Made by a program: the position numbers and the translations under genes. The notes under the pieces were generated by a model. That model was given only the letters and a program-made list of their open reading frames with translations, searched no databases and was not told the DNA's origin. From NCBI GenBank assembly GCA_031291755.1, contig JARLIK010000020.1, forward strand, positions 1-38,245: a DNA stretch of 38,245 bases, read 5' to 3'. Source of the DNA: Acidocella sp. GTDB lineage: Bacteria > Pseudomonadota > Alphaproteobacteria > Acetobacterales > Acetobacteraceae. Positions 24,917-34,859 of this stretch are shown in pieces; positions within the stretch are counted from its first letter, which is position 1, and each line of letters starts with the position of its first letter.

Positions 24917-25776
24917 GCCGCGGCCTTATGGTTTGTGGTCAGCAGGTCGATGATCTTGCCCAAGGTCGCGGTCAGCTCGCCGCGCTTCACCACCATATCG
25001 ATCATGCCATGCGCCAGCAGATATTCCGCCCGCTGGAAGCCTTCCGGCAGTTTCTCGCGCACCGTCTGCTCGATCACCCGGGCCCCGGCGAACCCGATCA
25101 GCGCATTAGGCTCGGAGATTTGAATATCCCCCAGCATCGCAAATGACGCCGTCACGCCGCCGGTCGTCGGGTCGGTCAACACCGTAATAAACGGCAGCCC
25201 GGCTTCCTTCACCATCATCGCGGCGATGGTGGTGCGCGGCATCTGCATCAGGCTGATCGCACCCTCCTGCATCCGCGCTCCGCCGGAGGCGGCATAAACA
25301 ATTAGTGGTGCAGCCTGCAGCACAGCCAGCTTGGCTGCCGCCACCAGACCTTCACCGACAGCAGCGCCCATTGAGCCGGCCATAAAGTCAAAATCCATTG
25401 CCGCCACCACCGCCTTGTGGCCGCTGATGGTGCCGTGCGCCACCAGCAGCGCATCCTCATGTTTGGTGGTCTCCCGCGCCTCGCGCAGCCGGTCCACGTA
25501 CTTCTTCTGGTCGCGGAATTTCAGCGGGTCCGCCACTACTTTCGGCAGATCAATGCGGGTGTAGCTGCCCTCATCGAAGGTCCAGTCCAGCCGGTCAGCC
25601 GCACTGGCCCGCATATGGTGGCCACAATGCGGGCAAACCTTTTTGCCGGCCTCCAATTCGCGGTGAAAGATCATCTGCTGGCACTTTGGGCATTGGTGCC
25701 ACAGATTATCCGGCACCTCCTTGCGGCCAAGCAGGGTACGGATTTTCGGGCGGACAAATTCTGAGATCCAATTCAT
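24913..25776 (-). CDS. accD: Acetyl-CoA carboxylase carboxyltransferase subunit beta
   Basis: 287 residues. The N-terminal zinc ribbon has Cys29, Cys32, Cys48 and Cys51 (CPKC...CPHC). The carboxyltransferase domain contains SGGARMQEG and the [18 protein letters not shown] oxyanion region, ending in an Ala-rich tail. With AccA it transfers CO2 from carboxybiotin to acetyl-CoA, making malonyl-CoA. In many alphaproteobacteria accD follows trpA; here it follows queG, overlapping it as ATGA, and precedes folC with a TTGA overlap. Confidence 0.96.
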   Translation of the reverse strand: MNWISEFVRPKIRTLLGRKEVPDNLWHQCPKCQQMIFHRELEAGKKVCPHCGHHMRASAADRLDWTFDEGSYTRIDLPKVVADPLKFRDQKKYVDRLREARETTKHEDALLVAHGTISGHKAVVAAMDFDFMAGSMGAAVGEGLVAAAKLAVLQAAPLIVYAASGGARMQEGAISLMQMPRTTIAAMMVKEAGLPFITVLTDPTTGGVTASFAMLGDIQISEPNALIGFAGARVIEQTVREKLPEGFQRAEYLLAHGMIDMVVKRGELTATLGKIIDLLTTNHKAAA

Positions 25777-26825
25777 ACCCCGGAAATTACCCGTTTCGCG
25801 CCCTGAAGGGAAGCGACCGCCCAGGCCCCCGCCTCGGCCACCACCGGGTCGGGCTCGGCGGCCAGGGTTTGTGCCACCGGCAACAGGCTGGCCGCTCCGC
25901 TGTTGCCAAGGGCGATGGCGACATTGCGGATGAAGCGGTTGCGGCCAATGCGCTTGATGGGCGAGCCGCTGAATTTGGCCCTAAACGCCGCATCATCCAG
26001 CGTGGCCAGTTCCGCTAGCAACGGTGCGGTCAAATCCTCCCGTTGCGCCAGCTTAGCCTCATGCCCTGCCACCGCGAACTTGTTCCAGGGGCACACCGCC
26101 AGGCAATCATCGCAGCCGTAAATCCGGTTGCCTATGGCGGCGCGCAATTCCTCCGGAATCGGCCCGGCATATTCAATGGTGAGGTAGGAAATACAGCGCC
26201 TGGCATCGAGCTTATAAGGTGCCGGAAACGCCGCGGTCGGGCAGGCGGTGATACAGGCATGGCAGGAGCCGCAATGGTCCGCCTCCGGCGCATCGGGTGG
26301 AATCGCCAGCGTGGTGAAAATCTCGCCCAGAAACAGCCATGAGCCATGGGCGCGTGACACCAGATTAGTATGCTTGCCCTGCCAGCCTAAACCAGCCTGC
26401 TGTGCCAGCGGCTTTTCCATCACCGGTGCGGTATCCACAAACACTTTCACGCCACTTCGTTGCGCGGCGATAAACTGCCCCAGATGTTTTAATTTGCCCT
26501 TGATGACATCATGATAATCCCGGTTGCGGGCATACACCGAAATATTACCCGCCTCCGCCAGTTGCGTGGTGGCCAGCGCATCAGTTTCGGGCGCGTAGGA
26601 AAGCCCCAGCGAAATCACACTCACAGCTTCCGGCCATAAGGTTTGCGGGTCCGCCCGTTGCTCAGCCCGTTCGGCCATCCAGCCCATCGCGCCATGATGC
26701 CCCGCAGCGAGATAATCGCGTAAGCCATCGCGCTGCTGTTGGGTTAGTGTGGCGCGTGCAAACCCCACCGCATCAAAGCCAAGTGCTGCCGCACGGGCGA
26801 TGATGGCGGCTTTGATATCAGTCAT
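25773..26825 (-). CDS. queG: Epoxyqueuosine reductase QueG
   Basis: 350 residues. Two [4Fe-4S] sets are visible: Cys185/188/191/195 ([12 protein letters not shown]) and Cys238/241/245 (CDDCLAVCP), with Cys211 likely completing one of them. The corrinoid-binding N-terminal domain includes VDTAPVMEK, whose Asp is the family proton donor. It reduces epoxyqueuosine to queuosine in tRNA, the last step of the pathway, and needs cobalamin. The ATG at 26825 overlaps the tgt stop by 8 nt and matches where homologs start. A HEAT-like tail is present after residue 300. Confidence 0.94.
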   Translation of the reverse strand: MTDIKAAIIARAAALGFDAVGFARATLTQQQRDGLRDYLAAGHHGAMGWMAERAEQRADPQTLWPEAVSVISLGLSYAPETDALATTQLAEAGNISVYARNRDYHDVIKGKLKHLGQFIAAQRSGVKVFVDTAPVMEKPLAQQAGLGWQGKHTNLVSRAHGSWLFLGEIFTTLAIPPDAPEADHCGSCHACITACPTAAFPAPYKLDARRCISYLTIEYAGPIPEELRAAIGNRIYGCDDCLAVCPWNKFAVAGHEAKLAQREDLTAPLLAELATLDDAAFRAKFSGSPIKRIGRNRFIRNVAIALGNSGAASLLPVAQTLAAEPDPVVAEAGAWAVASLQGAKRVISGV

Positions 26826-27933
26826 CACCCGCCGCCCAGCCGGCGCGGGTATCGGCGCAATAGCTCGCAAAATTCTGCGCCAAAATTGCTGTCCGCGCCC
26901 CTTGCATCAGTGATTGATAGTAGGTGAGGTTATGAATGGTCAGCAGCATCGGCCCGAGTATTTCCTCGCACCGAAATAAATGATGCAAATAAGCCCGCGT
27001 GTGGCGGCTGCAGCCTAGGCAGCCGCAAGTCTCATCCAATGGCCTGCCATCATCAATAAACCGCGCATTGCGAAGATTGAAAATGCCCTTCGAGGTAAAC
27101 GCCCGCGCCGTGCGCCCGGCCCTGGTCGGCATCACGCAGTCAAACATATCCACGCCGCGTGCCACTGAGCCCAGCAGATCATCGGGTGTGCCCACACCCA
27201 TCAAATAGCGCGGCTTATCCGTTGGTAAATGTGGCGTGGTGACATCCAGCGTTGCAAACATCATTGCCTGGCCTTCACCCACCGCCAGGCCGCCAATGGC
27301 ATAGCCATCAAAATTCAACGCGCGCAGCGCCTCGGCTGATTCCAGCCGTAAATCCTCATAGATACCGCCTTGCACAATCCCAAACTGCCCGTAGCCTTCA
27401 CGCGCCACAAAGGCGGTACGGGAGCGCTTCGCCCAGCGGGTGGACATCCGCATCGAAATCGCCGCCTCATCATGGATGGCAGGGAAGGGCGTGCATTCAT
27501 CCAGCACCATTGTGATGGTGGCATCCAGCAGATGCTGAATTTCCATTGAGCGTTCTGGCGATAAAAAATGCTTCGAGCCATCGGTATGCGATTGGAACGT
27601 CACCCCTTCTTCGGTCATCTTACGCAATTTCGCGAGCGACATAATTTGAAAGCCACCCGAATCAGTCAATATCGGCCCAGGCCAGTCCATCATTTTATGC
27701 AAGCCACCCAGCCGCGCCACTCGCTCCGCCGTGGGCCGCAGCATTAAGTGATAGGTATTGCCCAGCACAATTTTCGCACCCGTGGCCCGCACGGCATCGG
27801 CGGTCATGGCTTTCACGGTACCCGCCGTGCCCACTGCCATGAAGGTGGGCGTTGGTACATCACCATGCGCGGTGTGCAAGGTGCCGGCCCGCGCCGCGCC
27901 GTCAGTGGCGTGCAGGTCATAGGAGAATTTCAT
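26818..27933 (-). CDS. tgt: tRNA-guanine transglycosylase
   Basis: 371 residues. Asp91 in DSGGFQ and Asp265 in [12 protein letters not shown] are the general base and nucleophile. The zinc site is Cys303, Cys305, Cys308 and His334 (CGCLGCSRH...). It exchanges guanine 34 for preQ1 in tRNAs with GUN anticodons. It overlaps the queA stop (ATGA) and is followed by queG with an 8-nt overlap, giving a queA-tgt-queG block for the last three enzymatic steps of queuosine formation. Confidence 0.96.
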   Translation of the reverse strand: MKFSYDLHATDGAARAGTLHTAHGDVPTPTFMAVGTAGTVKAMTADAVRATGAKIVLGNTYHLMLRPTAERVARLGGLHKMMDWPGPILTDSGGFQIMSLAKLRKMTEEGVTFQSHTDGSKHFLSPERSMEIQHLLDATITMVLDECTPFPAIHDEAAISMRMSTRWAKRSRTAFVAREGYGQFGIVQGGIYEDLRLESAEALRALNFDGYAIGGLAVGEGQAMMFATLDVTTPHLPTDKPRYLMGVGTPDDLLGSVARGVDMFDCVMPTRAGRTARAFTSKGIFNLRNARFIDDGRPLDETCGCLGCSRHTRAYLHHLFRCEEILGPMLLTIHNLTYYQSLMQGARTAILAQNFASYCADTRAGWAAGDD

Positions 27934-28961
27934 GTGCGCTCCAGCAGGCAGGCATCGCCATACGAGTAAAACCGGTAGTCATGCGCAATGGCGTGTTCAT
28001 AGGCGCTTTTAATCCGCGCCATGCCGGCAAAGGCTGAAACCAGCATGAGCAAGGTGGAATGCGGCAGATGAAAATTGGTGAACAGCACATCCGCCACCTT
28101 AAACCTATAGCCGGGCAGAATGAAAATATTGGTCTCGCCAACAAAAGGCAGCACCATACCGTCATTCCCCGCCGCCGATTCAATCAACCGCAGCGCCGTG
28201 GTGCCTACCGGGATCACCCGTCCGCCACGGGCTTTTACGTCATTGATCCGCGCGGCCGCCGCTGCCGAAACGATGCCGCGCTCGGCATGCATTTTATGGG
28301 TGGTCACATCCTCCACCCGCACCGGCAGAAATGTCCCGGCCCCCACATGCAGGGTCACCCGTACGGTCTCAACACCCTTGGCAGCTAAGGCTTCCAGCAA
28401 AGCAGGGGTGAAATGCAAACCGGCGGTGGGCGCTGCCACCGCGCCGTCATGCTCAGCAAACATCGTTTGATAATCTGCCTTGTCCTGCTCGGTAATGCCG
28501 CCGGGCCGGGCGATATAGGGCGGCAATGCCAACGCCCCGCTACGTTGCAAGGCCGCCAGAAACGCCGCATCGCTCACGTTAAACCGCAACGCCGCCGTCC
28601 CGCCCTCATGCACCGCCATAACCTCAGCCGAAAACTCTGGATCAATTTGCAGAATATCGCCGACATGCACCCGCCGCGCATTGCGCAGCAGCACCAGCCA
28701 GTCACCCTCAGCGTTGGGCTTGTCCAGCGTAATCCCAATCCGCGCCGCGCCCCGCATGGCGGTCAATTGCGCCGGGATCACTTTGGTATCATTCACCACC
28801 AGCAGGTCGCCTTCGCGCAGCAACCCGGGTAAATCGCGCACGGTATAATCACCCAGCGCATCAGGCTTCACATGCAGCAGCTTGGCCGATTCACGCGGCC
28901 GCGCTGGCTCGGTCGCTATATGGCTGGCGGGCAGTTCATACCCGAAATCCTCGAGTCTCAA
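27930..28961 (-). CDS. queA: S-adenosylmethionine:tRNA ribosyltransferase-isomerase QueA
   Basis: 343 residues. [28 protein letters not shown] at the N-terminus, [20 protein letters not shown] and the C-terminal [27 protein letters not shown] are hallmark QueA blocks. It transfers the ribosyl part of SAM to preQ1-tRNA, producing epoxyqueuosine. The start is TTG at 28961, the only start compatible with the conserved N-terminus; it shares TTGA with the stop of the VOC gene and lacks a strong ribosome-binding site, so coupling is likely. Confidence 0.95.
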   Translation of the reverse strand: MRLEDFGYELPASHIATEPARPRESAKLLHVKPDALGDYTVRDLPGLLREGDLLVVNDTKVIPAQLTAMRGAARIGITLDKPNAEGDWLVLLRNARRVHVGDILQIDPEFSAEVMAVHEGGTAALRFNVSDAAFLAALQRSGALALPPYIARPGGITEQDKADYQTMFAEHDGAVAAPTAGLHFTPALLEALAAKGVETVRVTLHVGAGTFLPVRVEDVTTHKMHAERGIVSAAAAARINDVKARGGRVIPVGTTALRLIESAAGNDGMVLPFVGETNIFILPGYRFKVADVLFTNFHLPHSTLLMLVSAFAGMARIKSAYEHAIAHDYRFYSYGDACLLERT

Positions 28962-29353
28962 GCGCCGAGATACGAGGCCAGCTCGATGAGATTACCATCC
29001 GGGTCACGGCAATAAACCGAAACGATATCCCCCAGCGCCCCAATCCGCGTCACCGGCCCATTTTCAATCGCCACACCGCAGGCGTGCAACTGTGCAATCG
29101 CATCATCCGGCCCCACCGCGATCACAAAACATAAATCCAGTGACCCTGGCTGCGTCAATCGCGCATGCGGCATCACTTCGGCGCCGACCTCATGCAGATT
29201 GATCTTCTGGGCGCCAAAGCGCAGTGCGGTACGGTTTTTGCCGCCATATTCTTCCCGCTCCATCCCCAGCACCCGCTGGTACCAGGCCGCGGTGATCTGA
29301 ATATCCTTGCAGATCATCACAATATGATCGATGCGATCAACGGTGAATTTCAT
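28958..29353 (-). CDS. VOC-family (glyoxalase/dioxygenase-like) protein
   Basis: 131 residues, one VOC domain made of two beta-alpha-beta-beta-beta units. RIDHIVMICKDIQITAAWYQRVLGME, LRFGAQKINLHE and VYCRDPDGNLIELASY carry the usual metal-ligand positions (His near 10 and 54, Glu near 126). It resembles the GLOD5-like or 'virulence protein' VOC group, with no defined substrate. The ATG at 29353 overlaps the fumarase stop by 1 nt (TGATG), and its stop couples to queA. Its placement between fumarase and queA may reflect operon packing rather than function. Confidence 0.85.
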   Translation of the reverse strand: MKFTVDRIDHIVMICKDIQITAAWYQRVLGMEREEYGGKNRTALRFGAQKINLHEVGAEVMPHARLTQPGSLDLCFVIAVGPDDAIAQLHACGVAIENGPVTRIGALGDIVSVYCRDPDGNLIELASYLGA

Positions 29354-30999
29354 CAGACCAGCTCGCTGAAGAAATCATTGCCCTTGTCATCCATCACGAT
29401 AAACGCCGGGAAGTCCTTCACCTCAATCTTCCACACCGCCTCCATGCCAAGCTCCGGATATTCCAGAACCTCAACCTTGGTGATGTTATCGCGCGCCAGT
29501 ACCGCCGCCGGGCCGCCGATCGAGCCTAAATAAAACCCGCCGTATTTTTGGCAGGCATTCAGCACATCCTTGCTGCGGTTACCCTTCGAGAGCATCACCA
29601 ATGATGCGCCTTGCGCCTGGAACTCCGCCACATAGCTATCCATCCGCCCGGCGGTGGTAGGGCCAAAGCTGCCCGTTGCCATGCCCGTTGGGGTTTTGGC
29701 CGGCCCGGCATAATACACCGGATGATCCTTCAGATATTGCGGCAGCCCTTGCCCGGCATCAAGCCGTTGTTTCAGCTTGGCATGCGCAATATCACGCGCC
29801 ACCACCAAGGTTCCGGTTAGCGCGACGCGGGTTTTAATGGGGTGCTTCGAGAGTTCAGCGCAGATCGCCGCCATCGGCTGGTTCAAATCAATCGCCACCA
29901 CATCGCCGCCCAGATGCTCGTCAACCACCTCCGGCAGATATTTCGCCGGGTCGGTTTCCAACTGCTCCAGGAATACGCCATCCTTGGTAATTTTGGCCTT
30001 AATCTGCCGGTCAGCAGAACAGGAAACACCAATGCCAATCGGCAAACTCGCGCCATGCCTTGGCAGCCGTATCACCCGCACATCATGGCAAAAATACTTG
30101 CCGCCAAACTGCGCACCAATGCCAATTTTCTGGGTCATTTCCAGCACGCGGCGTTCCATCTCCAAATCGCGGAACGCATGCCCGGCCTTGCTGCCCTCGG
30201 TCGGCAAATTATCCAGCCATTTGGTTGAGCCCAATTTCACGGTCTTCAGCGTCAACTCAGCCGAGGTGCCACCAATAACAATCGAGAGATGATACGGCGG
30301 ACACGCCGCGGTTCCCAAAGTTTTCGCCTTGGCCTCGATGAACGCCAGAATTTTCTCCGGCGTCAAAACCGCGCGGGTCTCCTGATACAAATAGGTTTTA
30401 TTCGCCGAGCCACCGCCCTTGGCGATAAACATCAAATGGAACTCATCGGCATGATGCTCGCCGGGTGCCGCCATGATGTCAAACTGCACCGGCAGATTAT
30501 TGCCGGTGTTTACCTCATCATACATGGTCAAAGCCGCCATCTGCGAATATCGCAAATTGGTTTCGGTATAGGTGCGGTGTACGCCGTAGCTTAAGGCTTC
30601 TTCCTCATTGCCCTGCACCCACACGTTTTGGCCTTTTTTGCCAAACACCAAAGCGGTGCCGGTATCCTGGCACATCGGCAAAATCCCGGCGGCGGCGATA
30701 TTGGCATTTTTTAAAAATTCCATCGCCACATAACGGTCATTGCCCGAGGCTTCGGGGTCTTTCAGAATATTCGCCAACTGCTGCAAATGCGCCGGCCGCA
30801 GTAAGTGCGAAACCTCATGGAACGCTTCAAACGCCAGTGCTGAGAGCGCCTCGGGCGCAATTTTCAACACGGTTCGCCCATCAACCTCGATGGTTGAAAC
30901 CCCGGCAATATCCAGCTTGCGGTAGGGGGTGGTGTCTTCGCCTTGCGGAAACATCGGCGTGTAGCTGAAGGCAGGGGGGACCTTGGCTTGCGCGTTCAT
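29353..30999 (-). CDS. Class I fumarate hydratase (FumA/FumB type)
   Basis: 548 residues, matching the [4Fe-4S] class I single-polypeptide fumarases. Cluster cysteines are Cys110 (MCQDTG), Cys233 (ACPPYH) and Cys327 (SCSADR); [19 protein letters not shown] and [10 protein letters not shown] belong to the C-terminal beta domain. It interconverts fumarate and malate in the TCA cycle and is oxygen sensitive. GAGGA precedes the ATG. It lies 26 bp after the sspB-like gene in the long minus-strand run. Confidence 0.95.
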   Translation of the reverse strand: MNAQAKVPPAFSYTPMFPQGEDTTPYRKLDIAGVSTIEVDGRTVLKIAPEALSALAFEAFHEVSHLLRPAHLQQLANILKDPEASGNDRYVAMEFLKNANIAAAGILPMCQDTGTALVFGKKGQNVWVQGNEEEALSYGVHRTYTETNLRYSQMAALTMYDEVNTGNNLPVQFDIMAAPGEHHADEFHLMFIAKGGGSANKTYLYQETRAVLTPEKILAFIEAKAKTLGTAACPPYHLSIVIGGTSAELTLKTVKLGSTKWLDNLPTEGSKAGHAFRDLEMERRVLEMTQKIGIGAQFGGKYFCHDVRVIRLPRHGASLPIGIGVSCSADRQIKAKITKDGVFLEQLETDPAKYLPEVVDEHLGGDVVAIDLNQPMAAICAELSKHPIKTRVALTGTLVVARDIAHAKLKQRLDAGQGLPQYLKDHPVYYAGPAKTPTGMATGSFGPTTAGRMDSYVAEFQAQGASLVMLSKGNRSKDVLNACQKYGGFYLGSIGGPAAVLARDNITKVEVLEYPELGMEAVWKIEVKDFPAFIVMDDKGNDFFSELV

Positions 31000-31025
31000 A
31001 TTTTATCCTCGAACAGCGGTGGAAA

Positions 31026-31535
31026 TTACTCTTTCGGCGTACGGCGGCGGAACGCATCCAGGCTCACCACTTCGGCGGGGCCATCATAGTTACGGCTAGG
31101 CACATCATCGCCTTCCGGCGCCGGCAGTTCGGCCAGCGGCACGGCTTGCGGCACTTCAACTTCAAAATTCAACCCAAACTGCACTTCCGGGTCGGCAAAG
31201 GCGGTAATGGCGGCCACCGGGATCACCAGAGTCGAAGGAATGCCCGAGAATGAGAGCCCTACAGAGAGCACCTGGTCCACCTCATCCATCGCCAGGCTAT
31301 GAAACTGGTGCTGCAGCACGATGGTCATTTCATCCGGGTACTGGGCGCGCAACCGGTCAGGAATATGCACGCCCGGATAACCGGTCTTGAAGGTCACATA
31401 AAAATGGTGCCCCCCAGGCAGCCCCTCATGCGCCGCATGGGCAATCGCGCTCACCACCACATGGCGCAGGGCTTCCTGCGTCCAGGTATCGTAAGGCAGC
31501 AGGCTATCGGGGATCGGGGTGTCGTCTTCAGCCAT
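31026..31535 (-). CDS. sspB: SspB-like ClpXP adaptor, alphaproteobacterial type
   Basis: 169 residues. The compact beta domain (about 20-120: HHFYVTFKTGYPGVHIP, MTIVLQHQFHSLAM, VGLSFSGIPSTLVIPVAAITAFADPEVQFGL) matches alpha-type SspB, followed by an acidic linker and a C-terminal basic tail (AEVVSLDAFRRR) like the ClpX-binding peptide of adaptors. It would deliver ssrA-tagged proteins and specific regulators to ClpXP. The start is either ATG 31535 or the GTG just before it; GGAG fits the GTG slightly better, so the exact start is open. Confidence 0.88.
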   Translation of the reverse strand: MAEDDTPIPDSLLPYDTWTQEALRHVVVSAIAHAAHEGLPGGHHFYVTFKTGYPGVHIPDRLRAQYPDEMTIVLQHQFHSLAMDEVDQVLSVGLSFSGIPSTLVIPVAAITAFADPEVQFGLNFEVEVPQAVPLAELPAPEGDDVPSRNYDGPAEVVSLDAFRRRTPKE

Positions 31536-31602
31536 CACTCATCATGCTCCGCAATGCGGCGTCATAACCCAGTCACCTGCATGCGGCAAATACAGCGGAA
31601 CC

Positions 31603-32451
31603 CTAACTCGCAATCTCGCGGGATTCCCGCTCGTAATGGCGGTAATATTTTTCCGTTACCAGGTCGGTTTGCACCACCACGGCGATGTCGGTGGTATTGA
31701 ACTGCGTATCAATCACCGCCCCGTCACCCACAAAGCTGCCCAGCCGCAAGTAGCCCTTAATCAACGGCGGCAGCGTCATCAGCACGCGCTTGGTATCCAG
31801 TGTGGCAGGGTCGCAGCGCTGCATGTTCACATAGCGTCCGGCCAGCGCCCTGGGCCGGATCGCCTCCGGCGCCAGATGATAGTGGTTCAAATAGGTCAAC
31901 TCGGCCGCCAGAGCGTCGGGGTCGGTGCCAGGGAAGCTGGCGCAGCCAAACATCAGGTCGATGCCATAATGGAACACGTAGGCCGCAATGCCGCGCCACA
32001 ATAATTGCAGCACCGCGCGCGAGCGATAGGCAGGTGCGGTGCAGGAGCGCCCTAATTCCAGCAACTGCCCGGGAAAACGCTCGAGCATTGAAATATCATA
32101 CTCATCCGCGGAATAAAATTTCCCAAGCTTCGCCGCGGCCATTTGCCGGATCAGCCGGTAGGTGCCCACTACGCTTTCCGGGCCTTCGCCCAGATTATGG
32201 TCAACCACCAGCAAATGGTCCGCCACATTGTCGAACACATCGCAGTCGCACCGGCTGGCAGTGGTGAGGGCATCGGCTTTCGCGCCCAGTTCTTCATAGA
32301 ATATCCGGTAGCGCAGCCCTTGTACCGCCCTAACCTCGTCAACCGTGACTGCCAAGCGTACACCCAAATTGCCAGCCCGTAACTCGGCAAAGCCCGGTGC
32401 GGCGTTACCGATGACAAAGCGTGGTAACTCGGGCGCTGTTCCAGTATTCAC
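31603..32451 (-). CDS. olsB: L-ornithine N(alpha)-acyltransferase OlsB-like (GNAT fold)
   Basis: 282 residues. VDEVRAVQGLRYRIFYEELGAKAD, CDCDVFDNVADHLLVVD, VGTYRLIRQ, LLELGRSCTAPAYRSRAVLQLLWRGIAAYVF and GCASFPGTDPDAL match the hemolysin-like/OlsB acyltransferase family. It would attach a 3-hydroxyacyl chain from acyl carrier protein to ornithine, the first step of ornithine lipids. The start is GTG at 32451, overlapping the fur stop as GTGA, consistent with coupling. The partner acyltransferase OlsA might be the plsC-like gene at 15815. Confidence 0.88.
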   Translation of the reverse strand: MNTGTAPELPRFVIGNAAPGFAELRAGNLGVRLAVTVDEVRAVQGLRYRIFYEELGAKADALTTASRCDCDVFDNVADHLLVVDHNLGEGPESVVGTYRLIRQMAAAKLGKFYSADEYDISMLERFPGQLLELGRSCTAPAYRSRAVLQLLWRGIAAYVFHYGIDLMFGCASFPGTDPDALAAELTYLNHYHLAPEAIRPRALAGRYVNMQRCDPATLDTKRVLMTLPPLIKGYLRLGSFVGDGAVIDTQFNTTDIAVVVQTDLVTEKYYRHYERESREIAS

Positions 32452-32912
32452 GTGGCTGAACTTTCAATATCGTGGGCGTCCACAGCATCATCGGTGACCG
32501 GCTGGCCGGCCGGCCGGCGGCCAAACAGCTCAATTTTGATCAACGCCACGTCAAACCCATGCTTGGCGGCGATCTCACGCAACAATATCTCGGCCTCGGG
32601 CGCTGAGAATTCAACGACTTTCCCATTGTCCTGGTCAACCAGATGAAAATGATTGCGGTCTCCGCTCGGTTCATAACGGGCGCGTTTGCTGCCAAGGTCG
32701 CGCCGCTCCAAAATTCCTTTGGCTTCCAGCAGCCGCACAGTGCGGTAAACGGTGGCCAATGAGATACGCTCATCAACCTGATTGGCCCGGCGATGCAGTT
32801 CATCTACATCCGGATGATCATGGGCTTCTGATAACACCCGCGCTATCACCCGGCGCGGACCTGTCATCTTTAGCCCATTCTCTATGCACAGGCGTTCGAT
32901 GCTTATATCCAT
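32448..32912 (-). CDS. Fur-family metalloregulator (Fur/Mur/Irr type)
   Basis: 154 residues. The winged-helix part (about 5-80: LKMTGPRRVIARVL, DERISLATVYRTVRLLEAKGIL) and dimer/metal domain (NHFHLVDQDNGKVVEF...HGFDVALIKIELFG) identify the Fur superfamily. The CxxC zinc pairs of E. coli Fur are absent, as in alphaproteobacterial Fur/Mur and Irr proteins, so iron versus manganese sensing cannot be decided. The ATG at 32912 has AAGG 7 bases upstream; 28 extra in-frame codons further upstream are not family-like. Its likely target in the window is the Fur-box-like site at 35576. Confidence 0.9.
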   Translation of the reverse strand: MDISIERLCIENGLKMTGPRRVIARVLSEAHDHPDVDELHRRANQVDERISLATVYRTVRLLEAKGILERRDLGSKRARYEPSGDRNHFHLVDQDNGKVVEFSAPEAEILLREIAAKHGFDVALIKIELFGRRPAGQPVTDDAVDAHDIESSAT

Positions 32913-32966
32913 TAAAATGCCTTGTGGCCCAAGTTTTTTATCCGGTCCAGCCTTAACCGAGAACCT

Positions 32967-33215
32967 ATGATGACAATCACATTGCCGACCCACCATAAAG
33001 CCATCGACATTACAGCGGAAACCTGCCCGATGACGTTCGTGCGGACCCGCCTGGCCCTTGATACCATGGAAACCGGCCAGATTTTACTGGTACGCTTAAA
33101 AGGTGCGGACCCGCTCAAAAATGTCCCCCGCGCCGCCGCCGACCAAGGCCACGACCCGCTGGACCTCCTCGAACAACCCGACGGCACTTGGCTACTGGTG
33201 TTGCAGAAGGGCTAA
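32967..33215 (+). CDS. TusA-family small sulfurtransferase-like protein
   Basis: 82 residues. IDITAETCPMTFVRTRLALDTMETGQILLVRLKGADPLKNVPRAA follows the TusA/SirA fold with the reactive Cys20-Pro21. The canonical CPxP is altered: the second Pro is Thr, and the usual Lys a few residues later is Arg. TusA proteins relay persulfide sulfur for tRNA thiolation or cofactor synthesis; the exact acceptor here is unknown. It is divergent from fur (54 bp gap), and its TAA overlaps the rimI TAG on the other strand. Confidence 0.85.
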   Translation: MMTITLPTHHKAIDITAETCPMTFVRTRLALDTMETGQILLVRLKGADPLKNVPRAAADQGHDPLDLLEQPDGTWLLVLQKG

Positions 33216-33622
33216 ATTTCCATGTTCATCAGCAGCGCGTCCTCGCCATCGCTGTAATAACCTCGCCGCCGCCCCGTTTCGATGAAGCCGGCGGCGTCGT
33301 ACAGGGCGAGGGCAGGGGCGTTGCCCGCCGCCACTTCCAGATGGACCTTCGTCACCCCCAGGCTGCGGGCTTGCTCCAACCCCAGTCGCAGCAGGGTCCG
33401 GCCAATGCCGCGCCGCTTGGTAACCGCCCCGATGGTGATAATCTCCGCCTCATCCGCCACCACCCGTAACAGCAACAGCCCGCCGCGTTCATCGAGCCAG
33501 CCATGCATGCCCGGTTGTGCCAGCAGGCTGGCAAAACTGGCTGCATCCCACGGTTCATCAGGAAACACCGCGCCATGCACCGCCGCCATAATATCGGCAT
33601 GGGCCGGGCTGGCGGTAATCAC
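33212..33622 (-). CDS. rimI: Ribosomal-protein-alanine N-acetyltransferase RimI-like (GNAT)
   Basis: 136 residues, a single GNAT domain. RRGIGRTLLRLGLEQARSLG is the acetyl-CoA loop (motif A) and VHLEVAAGNAPALALYDAAGFIETGRRRGYY is the RimI-type motif B with the Tyr-rich end. RimI acetylates the N-terminal Ala of ribosomal protein S18; the assignment rests on sequence type and on being next to tsaB, the usual neighbour. The start is GTG at 33622, overlapping tsaB's stop as GTGA. The stop overlaps the converging TusA-like stop. Confidence 0.88.
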   Translation of the reverse strand: MITASPAHADIMAAVHGAVFPDEPWDAASFASLLAQPGMHGWLDERGGLLLLRVVADEAEIITIGAVTKRRGIGRTLLRLGLEQARSLGVTKVHLEVAAGNAPALALYDAAGFIETGRRRGYYSDGEDALLMNMEI

Positions 33623-34266
33623 ACCGGCTCGGGCCGTAGGCCCCCAGCCGGCAGCTTCGCCTCCGGTGGATCAACATAAACCGGTTGCGCTGCCAGCGGT
33701 GCCAGCCCGGCCTCATGGCGCGCCCGCGCCGCGGTGGCCACCCATGCCGGGTCGATCTCCCTTGCGTTGGTCAAAATTACATTGCCGCCTGCCGCCGCAA
33801 TATGGGCGGCCACTTCATTGGCGGCATTGCCCGCCACCGCCACCGGCGTTCTGATGATGGGAATGTCGGCATCGGCAAAACCTTCCGCCACGCCGTTCCT
33901 GATCAGGAATATTTTTTCCCGCCGTGCCCGGATGGCCACCCATAAAGGCCGGTGCAGCACCGGGAACGCCACGCCAAACGCTTCTGCCACGGTCACCCCC
34001 AGCAACGGCACCCCCGCCGCCGCTGTATAGCCCTGCGCGATGGCAATGGTGGTCCGCAGCCCGGTAAAGCTCCCCGGCCCGATGGTCACCGCCGCCGCGC
34101 CAATCGGTACGCCTGCCTTCGCCAGACAGCTTTGCACCAGCTCCGGCAGTGTCTCGATCAACCCCGGACGGCCCGGCGCAAACTGCCGCGCCAGCACCAC
34201 CCCGTCCGACGACACCACCGCCACCCCGGCGCGGCTTAGCGCCCCATCGATGGCCAGAATATTCAC
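33619..34266 (-). CDS. tsaB: tRNA threonylcarbamoyladenosine biosynthesis protein TsaB
   Basis: 215 residues. [16 protein letters not shown] at the N-terminus and [20 protein letters not shown] (about 60-79) are typical of TsaB, an inactive ASKHA-fold partner that holds TsaD and TsaE for t6A37 synthesis. Start GTG at 34266 forms a GTGA overlap with the nitroreductase stop. The C-terminal [12 protein letters not shown] matches the family's PxYLR region loosely. TsaD is not in the window. Confidence 0.93.
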   Translation of the reverse strand: MNILAIDGALSRAGVAVVSSDGVVLARQFAPGRPGLIETLPELVQSCLAKAGVPIGAAAVTIGPGSFTGLRTTIAIAQGYTAAAGVPLLGVTVAEAFGVAFPVLHRPLWVAIRARREKIFLIRNGVAEGFADADIPIIRTPVAVAGNAANEVAAHIAAAGGNVILTNAREIDPAWVATAARARHEAGLAPLAAQPVYVDPPEAKLPAGGLRPEPV

Positions 34267-34847
34267 GCGAAAATGGCGGCTTCTTCAAACGCCAGCTTGG
34301 GCAGTCGCGGAAACGGATGCTCCGGCGTGCCATGGCCCAGATTGATCAGGAAGTTCGACTTCCAGCCGCTCTGCCCAAAAAACGCCCGGTCCACCTTGTT
34401 TTTGTCGAACCCAGACATCGGCCCGCAATCAATCCCCAGCGCCCGCGCCGCCATGATTAAATAAGCACCCTGTAGGGTGGAATTGCGAAACGCCGTCTCT
34501 TCCGCCAGGTCCGGATTGCCGGAAAACCAAGCTTTCGCATCGGCGGGCGGAAACAATTTCGGCAGATGCTGATAAAACAGCGGATCCTGCGCCACGATCA
34601 CGGTCACCGGGGCGGCCATGGTCTTGTCGATATTACCCGCACTCAGCGCCGGTTTCAGCTTCTCCTTGCCCTCCGGCGTGCGGATGAACACAAAGCGCCC
34701 CGGCGAGCAGTTGGCCGAGGTCGGCCCGAGCTTTACCAGCTCATAAAGCGCCTGCAGCTCCTCATCGGTCACCGGCTGGTCGGTAAACTCCCACTTGGTC
34801 CGGGCATCACGAAACAGAACGTCCAGCGCAGCATCATCTAAAGCCAT
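34263..34847 (-). CDS. Nitroreductase-family protein (RutE/malonic semialdehyde reductase-like)
   Basis: 194 residues. [42 protein letters not shown] and [21 protein letters not shown] with FLINLGHG belong to the RutE/HadB-like group of FMN nitroreductases that reduce malonic semialdehyde to 3-hydroxypropionate. No other rut genes are near, so the physiological substrate is uncertain. The ribosome-binding site AAGGGGG overlaps the nfu stop codon, 8-14 bases before the ATG, placing it in the nfu-rutE-tsaB-rimI operon. Confidence 0.9.
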   Translation of the reverse strand: MALDDAALDVLFRDARTKWEFTDQPVTDEELQALYELVKLGPTSANCSPGRFVFIRTPEGKEKLKPALSAGNIDKTMAAPVTVIVAQDPLFYQHLPKLFPPADAKAWFSGNPDLAEETAFRNSTLQGAYLIMAARALGIDCGPMSGFDKNKVDRAFFGQSGWKSNFLINLGHGTPEHPFPRLPKLAFEEAAIFA

Positions 34848-34859
34848 GGAAAAACCCCC

